A stretch of 64,000 nt of DNA from positions 124,001 through 188,000 of the forward strand of contig PBBL01000047.1 in NCBI GenBank assembly GCA_002716585.1. The letters are read 5' to 3'. A program made the position numbers and the translations under genes. The notes beneath the pieces are model-generated. The model was not told the DNA's origin, did not search any database, and was given only the letters and a program-made list of their open reading frames with translations. This stretch comes from Myxococcales bacterium. Lineage in GTDB: Bacteria > Myxococcota_A > Bradymonadia > Bradymonadales > GCA-2716585. Positions 45,301 to 51,862 of the stretch are shown piece after piece (position 1 is the first letter of the stretch; each line of letters begins with the position of its first letter).

Positions 45301-46167
45301 GTCGCGGCCAGCAGCGCCGGGATCGACGTGGGTCCAGCGGGCAACTTCAGCGACGTGGACTCCGAGGGGATCGCCGATCTGGCGATCGGCGCCACCACGG
45401 GAGCGTCAGGCAGCGGCGAGGCCTACGTGTTGCTGGGTCGGGAGGACTGGCCCGCGACGATCAACCTCAGCGAGGACAACGCGACCAACGTGACCAACAG
45501 CGTGGTGCGGATCATCGGCGCGGACTCGGGTGACGAGTTTGGCTATCAGGTCCTGGGGATCGCGGACGTCGGGACGGCGCTGGATGGCACCGCCGACGGC
45601 TTCAACGAGCTCGCCGTGGGCGCCCAGAGCGCCAACAGCGATCGCGGTGAGGTGAGCGTCTTCTACGGGGGGGCGTTCGCCGACCTCTCGGCGGGCCTGC
45701 AGGCTGGCGTGGACAGCATCGACATCGTCACCTTCGACCTTCAGGGGACGGACTTTGGCGGTGAGCTGGCGAGCGCGGACGTGACCGGCGACGGCACCCC
45801 GGATTTGATCGTGGGCGCCTACAGCTCCGATGGGATCGGCGTCTACCCGATGGACGACGGGCTCGCGGTGACCCCGCTCGTGACCATGGTGCGCTCAGGC
45901 GCGGGGGCGTTCGGCGAGACGCTCTCCACGGCTGACGTGGACGACGACGGCGATCTGGATCTGCTCGCGGGTGGTATCTCGCGCGATGAGATGGTCGTCT
46001 ACTTCAACCCCGGCGACGGGGCGTTCGCCAACCCGCCGAACATCCGCCTCACCGAGACCAGCGACTGGGGCCGCTACGTGGAGGGGATCGGGGACATCAA
46101 CAACGATGGCCTTGAGGACTTCATTGTCAGCCGCGCAGGCGCCCGTGAGGTTGTGATCTTCTACTGA
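39346..46167 (+). CDS. Giant Ig-like/FG-GAP surface lipoprotein
   Basis: 2273 residues, start fixed by GAGGAG. A hydrophobic stretch ends in lipobox VAGC (Cys43) followed by CDDDDGGG, indicating an outer-membrane lipoprotein. From about 50 to 1740 it is built of many similar units of 90-130 residues that start with patterns like DTTAPxVxFxSPxxG and contain D-x-A-G-N, typical of bacterial Ig-like (Big) domains. A fibronectin-III-like unit (about 1745-1830) precedes at least six FG-GAP repeats (DINNDTFPDVGV, DVNGDGIDDFAVG, DVTGDGTPDLIVG). The repeats bind Ca2+ and form a propeller, as in integrin alpha chains. Adhesion or receptor function is inferred. It sits between the PqqD-like gene and the short peptide gene. 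Confidence 0.93.
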   Translation: MKDNRKHSTIPERQLSSPWRRWTMGWRWVALLILANLATVAGCSCDDDDGGGTTIDPSVEFLSPADGGLLSGSDDQNSAEAGVQPRFTLDVKSFTGAGEVSLSVFPDENSTTPSDSVTLEVTGAGELSTTDLTVNEGSNLIRAELLDAAGEELAKDEIRVTLNIASLAAVEITSPSDGANLTDADDVNTQMIGFQTDVRVGLTDVPDGQSIALQVNGEEVATGSTTALASSFTFQGVTLPEGAVNIGVTVSGPGLSEPLTDTVSVSVTLEAPQCEIVAISPPPLGGGACDFNASSIDAEPNTAGYQGEFTVELQNCDAAQVELLVNGQATGAVTAVGGTATTVVTLNEGENRIQATAIEGDRSGMSEQLVYLVDTEAPAIGFVGLTDGQALNFEDDRDGDLSNGLNIIVELATEGADGASPSVTLFVGDNDELTADPDGNGDVRFDDVVLDTEGEVTLTATATDACGNATSTSITVDVSLLEQALSIDSPEGGAMLGPMDDLDVVAQGLQTLFTVTAEGFPVGTEVAINCRRSGAQAFFQRGVAMVPEAGGAFDVPVTLPEGNYVCRAEVEGPPAVLSAGIDVSVVLTVAAVEITFPSEGSVVGQSPVDVTALVANAPAARATLTVGDADYTAQAVAGGLSFADVALEEGSNTLTVALDDFSATDAIDVILDTTPPVVAFTSPSGDGATVTEADDSTGTLDDGVQIDVSVSVDDANPGDEVCVTTGLSQERCATLDEDGAATIEALQVVPGQVTLTATTTDQAGNEASATLEVTVDVDRPVVTIVAPEDGAAVTSTTITVDVMVEGLDEDGELALYVNDEETPVQTSQVTAPGATVSFEGVTLLADQVNAIWATITDSTGVGASPRIEVSVDTTAPDVVFVSPTDGATLNLSNLDVDGAPGFQTNVSIEAEGVADGQPATLTVTCGDGPAVMYDSQMDNSRAAFRRVTLVDQTSCTLEASVTDRADNVGDASITVQVDRVAPTLSFVALRDGDIVSINQDDDPMADGLQLDVRVNVVGLEDGQEVCLADNSGEVDVCVDFVLADQSVFFSRVSMPDGDIVLTVSTEDAAGNSGRRSVLIRVDASPLNLSFVEPNDPVTVLNGLDDNNPMTPELETSVSVIGVEALGGSTAYLCSDTAPGDAPGCQGAGFRRIAEVVLSEGLANGFFTNVVLPEGSTRLRAETFFEPDEVWVESEEITITVDTTAPTVARLELTSDDNPADMLVGQSEDERPANPGFFGRLEAQIEGVPENTRVRFFSTNSNNAGGLLANANTNAEGVASATVRLDEGAHVVTVSASDTAGNPVVSPSLMFTVDITPPQLGFANLFDGQQLNSADDLDGNAEGLQFQLLASSNATGAEVSLARVVGTLDAPGAQNPDDVALGTATVAAGGLATFMDLTLPNGAYTLAMRVRDAAGNLTTRTIGVEVDAAVPTVAITAPATDSVFTEEEEMFVLRPGFQVAVTVQSDEIGAAVQIINTTDDSEVGDAAVIGAGGSVTVPVTLVRGLSSLEARVTDALGNVGRSSIVDLTVDIDGCGIVFSSPESSPVIIAEDDDDNPANGVNLDFEAIVDDLALCSGQEVDLVINSAVAATATVDALGVVTFTGVSLPSPSTSTVFARIISTEGDETTTVPYTVRVDVVEPTVSFVTPSADPAEFGAADDLSALGGLQTNLVLEVNDCVGGTLDVDSSTSGPVVQNRAVNANGQVSLNNLTFPEGEQTVTVTVTDRAGNMATATVDFVVDVTAPAAVDLLGEQTNARRGTSSLAWTAPGDDGGGGARVTLYELFYHDEPVTDENIDEATALTTVEPSVDPSNEESWELESLPWTPATNSTTKTWFVAARAVDDLGNASAIGDNFTVVQELQEARFTIAGAPANWGVRTIGLGDINNDTFPDVGVTHPGTQRMWILYGGDGLALPDGETEALQEISIAIGGFSLSGLAASAVGDVNGDGIDDFAVGGLLAGGGAGGALIFFGVDGGQISGAADVQINGVAASSAGIDVGPAGNFSDVDSEGIADLAIGATTGASGSGEAYVLLGREDWPATINLSEDNATNVTNSVVRIIGADSGDEFGYQVLGIADVGTALDGTADGFNELAVGAQSANSDRGEVSVFYGGAFADLSAGLQAGVDSIDIVTFDLQGTDFGGELASADVTGDGTPDLIVGAYSSDGIGVYPMDDGLAVTPLVTMVRSGAGAFGETLSTADVDDDGDLDLLAGGISRDEMVVYFNPGDGAFANPPNIRLTETSDWGRYVEGIGDINNDGLEDFIVSRAGAREVVIFY

Positions 46168-46179
46168 TGCGCCTATATT
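46151..46179 (+). promoter_or_regulatory. Candidate sigma70 promoter for the short-peptide gene
   Basis: TTGTGA (46151-46156) and TATATT (46174-46179, five of six matches) are 17 bases apart and overlap the end of the giant lipoprotein gene. The start near 46187 gives a leader of about 55 bases for the 57-residue peptide. Confidence 0.5.
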
Positions 46180-46190
46180 CTCTCCTGTCG

Positions 46191-46209
46191 CGCCGGGCAC
46201 GCCCCGGCG
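46191..46209. other. GC hairpin in the leader of the short-peptide gene
   Basis: CGCCGGG (46191-46197) pairs perfectly with CCCGGCG (46203-46209) around CACGC. With no T-run, it may be a leader structure or a weak terminator for the giant gene upstream. Confidence 0.5.
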
Positions 46210-46242
46210 TGGCAGGTTGAGGGGCCACCACCTGGAGCATCC

Positions 46243-46416
46243 ATGAGCACGACACAGGACACACAAGCGACCGCGCAGCGCGACCGCGCCGAGCGCACCG
46301 AGCGCGAGCAGGACGAGCGGCTTCAATACGAGCCGCCACGCATCGACTCGTCCGACGTCTTCCACACCGTCAGCAACGGTCCGGTCCCGGGGTACTGCGG
46401 CGGCTACGGCGGCTGA
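46243..46416 (+). CDS. Candidate RiPP precursor peptide (57 residues, Gly/Tyr/Cys tail)
   Basis: A short gene with TGGAG before the ATG and a stop that overlaps the next start in TGATG. The N-terminal 33 residues are highly charged and Glu/Arg/Gln-rich (RDRAERTEREQDERL), as leader peptides often are. The C-terminal 24 residues differ sharply (IDSSDVFHTVSNGPVPG, then YCGGYGG) with one Cys and two Tyr, a plausible core for radical SAM crosslinking or other maturation. There is no signal peptide. The translational coupling to an HPr-kinase-like gene and the PqqD, radical SAM and peptidase genes nearby are the main support. The class of modification cannot be told from sequence. Confidence 0.72.
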   Translation: MSTTQDTQATAQRDRAERTEREQDERLQYEPPRIDSSDVFHTVSNGPVPGYCGGYGG

Positions 46417-47297
46417 TGTCGCGTCCCCCCCTGCTCGACCTGGCCTCCTCCTGGAGGCTGGGGCCTTTCCTCGTGGACGCGACCATGCGCGGCGAGGCGG
46501 GCCCCTGGCTCTCGGCCCGGGACATCGAGCGCCGGTTCGACTCCTTTATCACCTCTCCTGAATCTCCCGCTTCATCCGACCTGATCCCGCTGACGCTGCG
46601 CCTGACCACCGACTGGGGCGATTGGCCCCGTGACGGAGAGCAGGTGCCGAGCCTGGAGGCGACTCCGCTGGCCGAGGCGCGCTGGCGGCTGCGCCGGACC
46701 GATCTGTGGGGCGAGCTGGATCGCCCTGCGCGAACGGTGACCGCGGCGATGGCGCCGCAAGGGCCGGTGATGGAGGAGTGCCTCCGGCTGTTGATGTGGC
46801 TGGAGCTGGCGGCGCAGGGCGGGGTCGATGGGCTGATCGTCCACTGTGGGTGCGCGGTTCATGGGGGGCGGGCGTGGTGCTTTCCGGCTGCGAGCGGGAC
46901 GGGGAAGTCCACGCTGATTCGCCTCACCCCAGGCGAGCTGGCGCTGAGCGACGAGTTCGTCCTGTTGACCCGCGATGACGAGGGGCGGTGGAGCGCCTGG
47001 CCCAGCCCCTTCTGGAACTGGGAGCGTCAGCTCGCCGCCGACGTCGCCCCGTGGCGAGCCTACCCGCTGGCCGGGGTCGCGCTCCTGGCGCAGAGCCCTG
47101 AGACGCGCTGGAGCCCGGCGCACCCGCTCGACGTGCTGGTCCCCTTCATGGAGCAGGTCATCGCCTTCAACGCCTTCGGTCAGGAGGCGGCGCGGACCTT
47201 CGAGTTGGCCGCGGAGCTGGTGGAGTCGCTCGCCGGGAAGGTGGGCTGGCTGCACTTGAGGCGCGGCGACGATCCCTACGCGCCGTTTGAAACCTGA
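46416..47297 (+). CDS. HPr-kinase-like protein (HprK/ScmC-type)
   Basis: 293 residues; its ATG overlaps the stop of the peptide gene by one base. A C-terminal HPr kinase-like P-loop is visible: HCGCAVHGGRAWCF, Walker A AASGTGKST (158-166) and LALSDEFVLL, where the acidic pair sits as in HprK. The N-terminal half (1-130) lacks the HPrK N-domain. Such short HprK-like proteins occur beside PqqD-like proteins and lasso or radical SAM peptide clusters, where some phosphorylate the peptide. No HPr or phosphotransferase gene lies here. Peptide kinase or chaperone function is inferred from context. Confidence 0.86.
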   Translation: MSRPPLLDLASSWRLGPFLVDATMRGEAGPWLSARDIERRFDSFITSPESPASSDLIPLTLRLTTDWGDWPRDGEQVPSLEATPLAEARWRLRRTDLWGELDRPARTVTAAMAPQGPVMEECLRLLMWLELAAQGGVDGLIVHCGCAVHGGRAWCFPAASGTGKSTLIRLTPGELALSDEFVLLTRDDEGRWSAWPSPFWNWERQLAADVAPWRAYPLAGVALLAQSPETRWSPAHPLDVLVPFMEQVIAFNAFGQEAARTFELAAELVESLAGKVGWLHLRRGDDPYAPFET

Positions 47298-47301
47298 CCT
47301 G

Positions 47302-48624
47302 TCACCCTCCCAACCCGAGGAGCGCCGCTCCGAGCTGCCCCTCCAACGCCACGGCCCGCCGCTGGGCGTTGGCCAGGTCGGGGTGCGGCGTCGCGTCGGG
47401 CCAGAAGGGGGCGCGGCGCAGCGCCTCGGACCATCGTGGCGAAGGGCAGTGGTGGTCACGGCAGGCGTGGATCAGCTTGAGGGTCTGGAAGGCGTCAAAC
47501 CAGGTGTGGAGGTGGCGCAGGCGGACGTGGGGGTCGGGCGACGCGGCCAGCGCGCGCTCGATCCGGCGCGGCGCGCCCAGTCGCTCCAGCGCGTCGGGGA
47601 GCCAGGGGCACGTGGGGTGGGAGGGCAGGCCCGAGGCGCCCTGGGCGAGCAGGGGGAGGTGCTCCAGCCAACACCGCAGCGCGATGAAGCACCTGGGGTC
47701 GTAGAGGGGGAAGCGGTCGCGGGCGGCGTCCTGCTCGGACCATCGCTGGATCGCAGGCCCTGTCCCGAAGGGGACGCGCGACGAGACTCGGGCCTGGATC
47801 TGGATCCGGGCGCCGTGTCCTCGGTAGAGCGGCCCCTGCTTGGCGAGCTTTCCGAGGAGGTAGAAGTCCTCTCCGGCGGTGCGCCGCGGGAAGCCGCGGA
47901 CCGCGGCGTAGGCAGACGCCCGCGACGCCAGCGCGCTGCCCAGCGTCCAGTAGGCCCAGGGAGAGCCTGCCCAGGCGAGCCCCAGCACGTAATAGCGCAG
48001 CGAGAGGTCGTAGAGGCGCCCCGCCTCGGCCTGGGCGGGGTCGTCGGCGAACACGTGGGCGAAGGGGGCGACGAGCGCGGCGCACCGGGGGGAGCGGGCG
48101 AGCGCGGCGTCGCCGAGGGAGAGGAGGTCGGTGGGGACCGTGGCGTCGGCGTCGAGCGACCAGATCCAGGGGGTCTGGACGCGACCGGCGTGGTGGAGCG
48201 CGGCGGCCAGATCGGCGCCGAGGCGGCGGGCGTGCCCGACGCCGCCACCAGGGGGGAGGAAGGCTCCAGGTGAGGAGCGATCGATCAGGAGCACCTGCAG
48301 CCGGTCGTCCCAGGCGTGCAGGGTGAGCGATGGAAGCGTGAGCGTCGGGGCGGCGGCGGCGTGGAGGAGGCCGCGGGTGTCGTCGTTGCGGCGCAGCGCC
48401 TCGGGCGGTGCGTCCTCGGTGGCGTTGAGGACGAGGATCAGCAAGGTCGGGTGCGGGGGGCGTGAGGCGGCGGTGAGGCTGCGGAGCGCCGGGGCGAGCG
48501 CGTCGCCCTCGTCGTACGCGGGCATGACCGCGGTCGCGCCCCACGGGCCACCAGGGAGCGCCTCGGCGAGCGCCGCTTCGGGGGCCGCGTGTCGGGCGAG
48601 GTACTTGTCGAAGGTCGAGGCCAC
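47302..48624 (-). CDS. Glycosyltransferase, GT2-like
   Basis: 440 residues from a GTG at 48624 that is nine bases from the end of the MiaE-like gene. The GT-A fold markers are AVMPAYDEGDALAPALRSL (about 36-54), DRSSPGAFLPPGGGVGHARRLGADLA and WSLDADATVP, with the D-x-D metal-binding motif at about residues 157-159. AGEDFYLLGKLAK gives the ED acceptor motif of the family. A C-terminal helical region of about 140 residues is family-specific. The acceptor is unknown. It and the MiaE-like gene form a two-gene unit opposite to the surrounding peptide-related genes; a tailoring role is possible but unsupported. Confidence 0.85.
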   Translation of the reverse strand: MASTFDKYLARHAAPEAALAEALPGGPWGATAVMPAYDEGDALAPALRSLTAASRPPHPTLLILVLNATEDAPPEALRRNDDTRGLLHAAAAPTLTLPSLTLHAWDDRLQVLLIDRSSPGAFLPPGGGVGHARRLGADLAAALHHAGRVQTPWIWSLDADATVPTDLLSLGDAALARSPRCAALVAPFAHVFADDPAQAEAGRLYDLSLRYYVLGLAWAGSPWAYWTLGSALASRASAYAAVRGFPRRTAGEDFYLLGKLAKQGPLYRGHGARIQIQARVSSRVPFGTGPAIQRWSEQDAARDRFPLYDPRCFIALRCWLEHLPLLAQGASGLPSHPTCPWLPDALERLGAPRRIERALAASPDPHVRLRHLHTWFDAFQTLKLIHACRDHHCPSPRWSEALRRAPFWPDATPHPDLANAQRRAVALEGQLGAALLGLGG

Positions 48625-48632
48625 CGCGGCGC

Positions 48633-49205
48633 TCAGTGGAGCGCGGCGCGAAGCGGGAGATCGCGGACGATCTCCGCCTCGCGGTCGAGGAACCAGGTGT
48701 GTCGCGCCTCGACGAGGTCGTCGGCGAAGTATTCGCGGGCGAGCCGGAGGTATAGGCCGTGGTGGCGGGCCTCGGAGCGGGTAAACTCGACGTAGAACTC
48801 CTTCACCTGGCCGGGTGGGAGGGCGTCGGCGATCATGCCGAACCGCTCGCAGCCGCGCGCTTCGAGCACGGCGCCGACGATGAGGCGATCCATCAGGCGC
48901 TCGTCGCGGCCGGTGCGGACGTGCTTGAGCAGGGCGTTGACGTAGGGGTCCTTGGTGTCGCGCTGGAGGGTCAGCCCCCGCTCCTGGATGATCGCGTAGA
49001 CCATCTTGAAGTGCTCCAGCTCCTCCAGGGCGACGTCGATCAGGGGCGCGATGAGCGCCTCCCGGTCGGGGTAGCGCACGACGAAGAGCATCGCGGTGGC
49101 GGAGGCCTTGCGCTCGCAGGCCGCGTGGTCGAGGAGGAAGCTGTCGAAGTCGATCATGACGGCCTCCAGCCACTCCGGGCTGGAGCTTTGGTGAAGCTCG
49201 AACAT
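48633..49205 (-). CDS. miaE: MiaE-type diiron hydroxylase
   Basis: 190 residues from the ATG at 49205. It matches the MiaE family, ferritin-like diiron enzymes that hydroxylate ms2i6A in tRNA: ERKASATAML, LEELEHFKMV (E-x-x-H), the hallmark EARGCERFG, and SEARHHGLYL (E-x-x-H). These supply the iron ligands. MiaE is normally a lone housekeeping gene in bacteria that make this tRNA modification; miaA and miaB are not in this window. Its place inside a possible peptide-maturation region is either chance or recruitment of a diiron oxygenase to a new substrate. Confidence 0.88.
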   Translation of the reverse strand: MFELHQSSSPEWLEAVMIDFDSFLLDHAACERKASATAMLFVVRYPDREALIAPLIDVALEELEHFKMVYAIIQERGLTLQRDTKDPYVNALLKHVRTGRDERLMDRLIVGAVLEARGCERFGMIADALPPGQVKEFYVEFTRSEARHHGLYLRLAREYFADDLVEARHTWFLDREAEIVRDLPLRAALH

Positions 49206-49437
49206 GGGGCACCCTGGGGTTGTGGCGAGCCGCCCGGAGTGGGGCGGGCTCGGCTCGACGAATCGCGTCGAACCAGGTGTAGGCGATGTGGGGAGTGCGG
49301 TCAAAGGTCAGGTTGTTGAGGGTTGGGGCTTGCGATCTGGAGTGATCCAGTCGATGATATACCCAGAGGCCCTTTCGTGGTGGTGCGCGAGCGGCAGCCT
49401 CACCACATCGGGGCCATCGAGACAGCACGGGACACCC

Positions 49438-50544
49438 ATGGCGACCTCTCCACAGCCCAGCGTCGATATCTGGACCGAGCTGACGCGCCACGCGGCCCGC
49501 AACCACATCCCGTTGACGGTCCACATCGATCTGACCTACCGCTGCGACCTGGCCTGCATCCACTGCTACCTGGAGGAGCGCGTCAAGCACGAGCTGACGG
49601 CCGCCGAGCTGATCGAGGCGCTGGACGCGCTCAAGGAGCTGGGCACCATGATGGTGCTCTTCTCGGGGGGTGACATCTTCCTGCGCCCCGACGCGCTGGA
49701 GATCCTGCGGGCGGCCTGTGAGCGGCGCTTCTTCGTGCACATGATCACGCATGCGGGGCACATCGACGAGGCGGTCGCCGACGCGCTGGCCGAGATGGGC
49801 GTCGGGCAGGTGCGGGTGAGCATCTACTCCAGCCGCCCCGACGTGCACGACACCATCACGCGCCTCCCGGGCTCGCTGCATCGCTCGCTGCGGGCGATCC
49901 ACCTCCTCCGCGAGCGTCAGGTGCCGGTCGAGATGAAGTGCCCGGTGTTCGATCAGAACCCGGGGGCGCAGCTGGAGATCCCGATCCTGGCCGCCAAGTA
50001 CGACTGCACCTACGCGCTCGACCATCAGATCCGCGCGGCGCAGGGGTCCGACGCGGGCAACCTCCCGCCTCAGGGGCTCAGCGGCGCCTGCCACGACCTG
50101 CGAAGCCTCAACCTGGACCTGGACACGAAGGCGGACGTGGTGCTCACCAAGTACCCCCACGCCCGCGTGCTCGCCGACCTCCCCCACAAGCGCCCCGACG
50201 TCCCGACGTGCAGCGCGGGGCGAGCGGCGATGTACATCGACCCCGAGGGGCAGGTGTTCCCCTGCCTGGAGTGGGAGGAGCCCTGCGGCGACCTCCGCCA
50301 GCGCTCGATCGCCGACATCTGGAACCACGCCGAGGTCTTCCAACGGGCCCGCGGCATGACGCGGGGCTCATTCAGCGGCTGCACGAGCTGCGAGAACTTC
50401 TCATTCTGCAACATCTGCCCGGGTCAGGCCCACCGCGAGACGGGCGACGCGACCGGGGTCAGCCCCACGACCTGCCGCGACACCACCGCGACCCGCGTCG
50501 CGTTCGAGCGGGCTCAGGCCCCAGTGGACCTGGCCGACCTGTGA
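49438..50544 (+). CDS. Radical SAM/SPASM maturase
   Basis: 368 residues; the ATG at 49438 is chosen because it gives a normal N-terminus, while in-frame codons upstream to 49204 overlap the MiaE-like gene's promoter. The CxxxCxxC motif is C36-D-L-A-C40-I-H-C43, and the GG-D motif (VLFSGGDIFLRP) follows. The C-terminal SPASM domain has Cys258 (CSAGRAAMYIDPEGQVFPC, with Cys276), Cys283 and the cluster CTSCENFSFCNICPG, which bind auxiliary iron-sulfur clusters. SPASM enzymes modify peptides (for example PqqE and sactipeptide or ranthipeptide maturases). The peptide substrate is probably encoded at 46243. Confidence 0.94.
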   Translation: MATSPQPSVDIWTELTRHAARNHIPLTVHIDLTYRCDLACIHCYLEERVKHELTAAELIEALDALKELGTMMVLFSGGDIFLRPDALEILRAACERRFFVHMITHAGHIDEAVADALAEMGVGQVRVSIYSSRPDVHDTITRLPGSLHRSLRAIHLLRERQVPVEMKCPVFDQNPGAQLEIPILAAKYDCTYALDHQIRAAQGSDAGNLPPQGLSGACHDLRSLNLDLDTKADVVLTKYPHARVLADLPHKRPDVPTCSAGRAAMYIDPEGQVFPCLEWEEPCGDLRQRSIADIWNHAEVFQRARGMTRGSFSGCTSCENFSFCNICPGQAHRETGDATGVSPTTCRDTTATRVAFERAQAPVDLADL

Positions 50545-50987
50545 GCGACCCCCTCGATGAGGAGCTGTTCCTCGATCTACTCAAGGCCGGTCACCGCGCT
50601 CGGATGAGGGCCCACGGCGCCAGCATGCTGCCCACGATCCTGCCCGGCGCTGAGGTCGAGCTGGAGCCTCGCCCGCGCCACCTGGAGCCGGGGGACGTGG
50701 TGTTGGCGCGGGTTGGGGGGCGGCTCGTGTTGCATCGGTTGATCGCGCGGCGCCCTGGCGGGGAGCTGCTCCTGAAGGGTGACGCGCTCGGGCGCCCGGA
50801 CGCGCCGATCTCGGGTGAGGCGGTGCTGGGGCGCGCGATCAGGGTGTCGGCGGGGTGCCCCCGTGACCTGAGGAAGGGGCCCGGGCGCTGGCTTGGGCGC
50901 GCCGCGGCGGGGGCGTCGTGGCTCTCGTGGAAGGTCGGGAGGCGGCTGCGGCGCCTTGTTGCGCCTCGGGGCGTGTGGCATGCATAA
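50541..50987 (+). CDS. S26/S24-type peptidase, translationally coupled to the radical SAM gene
   Basis: 148 residues from a GTG whose GTGA overlaps the radical SAM stop by four bases. It shows the catalytic Ser of the signal peptidase/LexA clan in HGASMLPTI (Ser28) and a Lys in LLLKGDALGRPD (Lys79), with LEPGDVVLAR and LVLHRLI strands between them, typical of S24/S26 proteins. There is no N-terminal membrane anchor. Similar small peptidases accompany PqqD and HprK-like genes in peptide clusters. It probably removes the leader or transports with the peptide, but this is inferred. Confidence 0.88.
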   Translation: MSDPLDEELFLDLLKAGHRARMRAHGASMLPTILPGAEVELEPRPRHLEPGDVVLARVGGRLVLHRLIARRPGGELLLKGDALGRPDAPISGEAVLGRAIRVSAGCPRDLRKGPGRWLGRAAAGASWLSWKVGRRLRRLVAPRGVWHA

Positions 50988-51041
50988 CATCGGCGATGGG
51001 CTGGTAGGCGGCCCGAGACGTTCGACAGAGGCACCTGGTTC

Positions 51042-51824
51042 ATGGATCGCAACAACCTCCGCGCGCTGCTGACCGAGCTGTCCACAGGGCAGCGGGACAT
51101 CAACTCAACGCTCTCCCTGTTGGAGAAGCTCCCCTACGAGGACATCGGCTTCGCCCGCATCGATCACCACCGGCAGATCCGCACGGGGATGCCCGAGGTG
51201 GTGTTCGGCGAGGGCAAGACCTCGGAGCAGGTCGCCCAGATCGTGGAGCTGATGGCGCAGCGGGGCAGCAACGTGCTCGTCACGCGCCTGGCGTCGGAGC
51301 CCGCGGAGGAGGTGCTGAGCCTGCTCACCCGTCGCAAGGCCGAGGGGGTCGAGCTGCCGGACTGGACCTACGACGCGGTCGCTCGGACGCTGGCGCTGCG
51401 GGCGCGCCCCTTTGAGGACATGGGGCGCGGCGAGGTGATCGTCGCCTGCGCAGGCACGAGCGATCTGCCTGTGGCGCGGGAGGCGGCCAACACCGCCGAG
51501 ATGATGAACAACCGCGTGGCGCTGATCGCCGACATTGGCGTCGCGGGGCTCCACAGGCTCCTCGATCAGCGCGATCGCCTCATGGAGGCGGAGGTGATCA
51601 TCGCCGTCGCGGGCATGGAGGGGGCGCTGCCCGGTGTCATGGCGGGCCTCGTGGATCGGCCGGGCATCGGGGGCCCGGGCAGCGTGGGCTACGGCGCCAA
51701 CTTCGGCGGCCTCTCGGCGCTGCTGACCATGCTCAACAGCTGCGCGCCCGGGTTGAGCGTCGTCAACATCGACAACGGCTACGGCGCCGCGGCGGCCGCG
51801 GCTCAGATCAACCGAGCGCGCTGA
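51042..51824 (+). CDS. larB: Nickel-pincer cofactor biosynthesis protein LarB
   Basis: 260 residues, usual for LarB, the carboxylase/hydrolase that converts nicotinic acid adenine dinucleotide to the dicarboxylated mononucleotide intermediate of the Ni-pincer cofactor. It matches in full: FARIDHHRQIRTGMPEVVFGEGKT, the purE-like VACAGTSDLPVAREAANTAE, IAVAGMEGALPGVMAGLVDRP and the Gly-rich GPGSVGYGANFGG. It lies 38 bases before larC and downstream of the S26 peptidase gene. LarE, which adds sulfur, is not in the window. Confidence 0.95.
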   Translation: MDRNNLRALLTELSTGQRDINSTLSLLEKLPYEDIGFARIDHHRQIRTGMPEVVFGEGKTSEQVAQIVELMAQRGSNVLVTRLASEPAEEVLSLLTRRKAEGVELPDWTYDAVARTLALRARPFEDMGRGEVIVACAGTSDLPVAREAANTAEMMNNRVALIADIGVAGLHRLLDQRDRLMEAEVIIAVAGMEGALPGVMAGLVDRPGIGGPGSVGYGANFGGLSALLTMLNSCAPGLSVVNIDNGYGAAAAAAQINRAR

Positions 51825-51862
51825 ACCGAGCGCCCTTCACCGCCCTCAACCTGGAGCGCACG

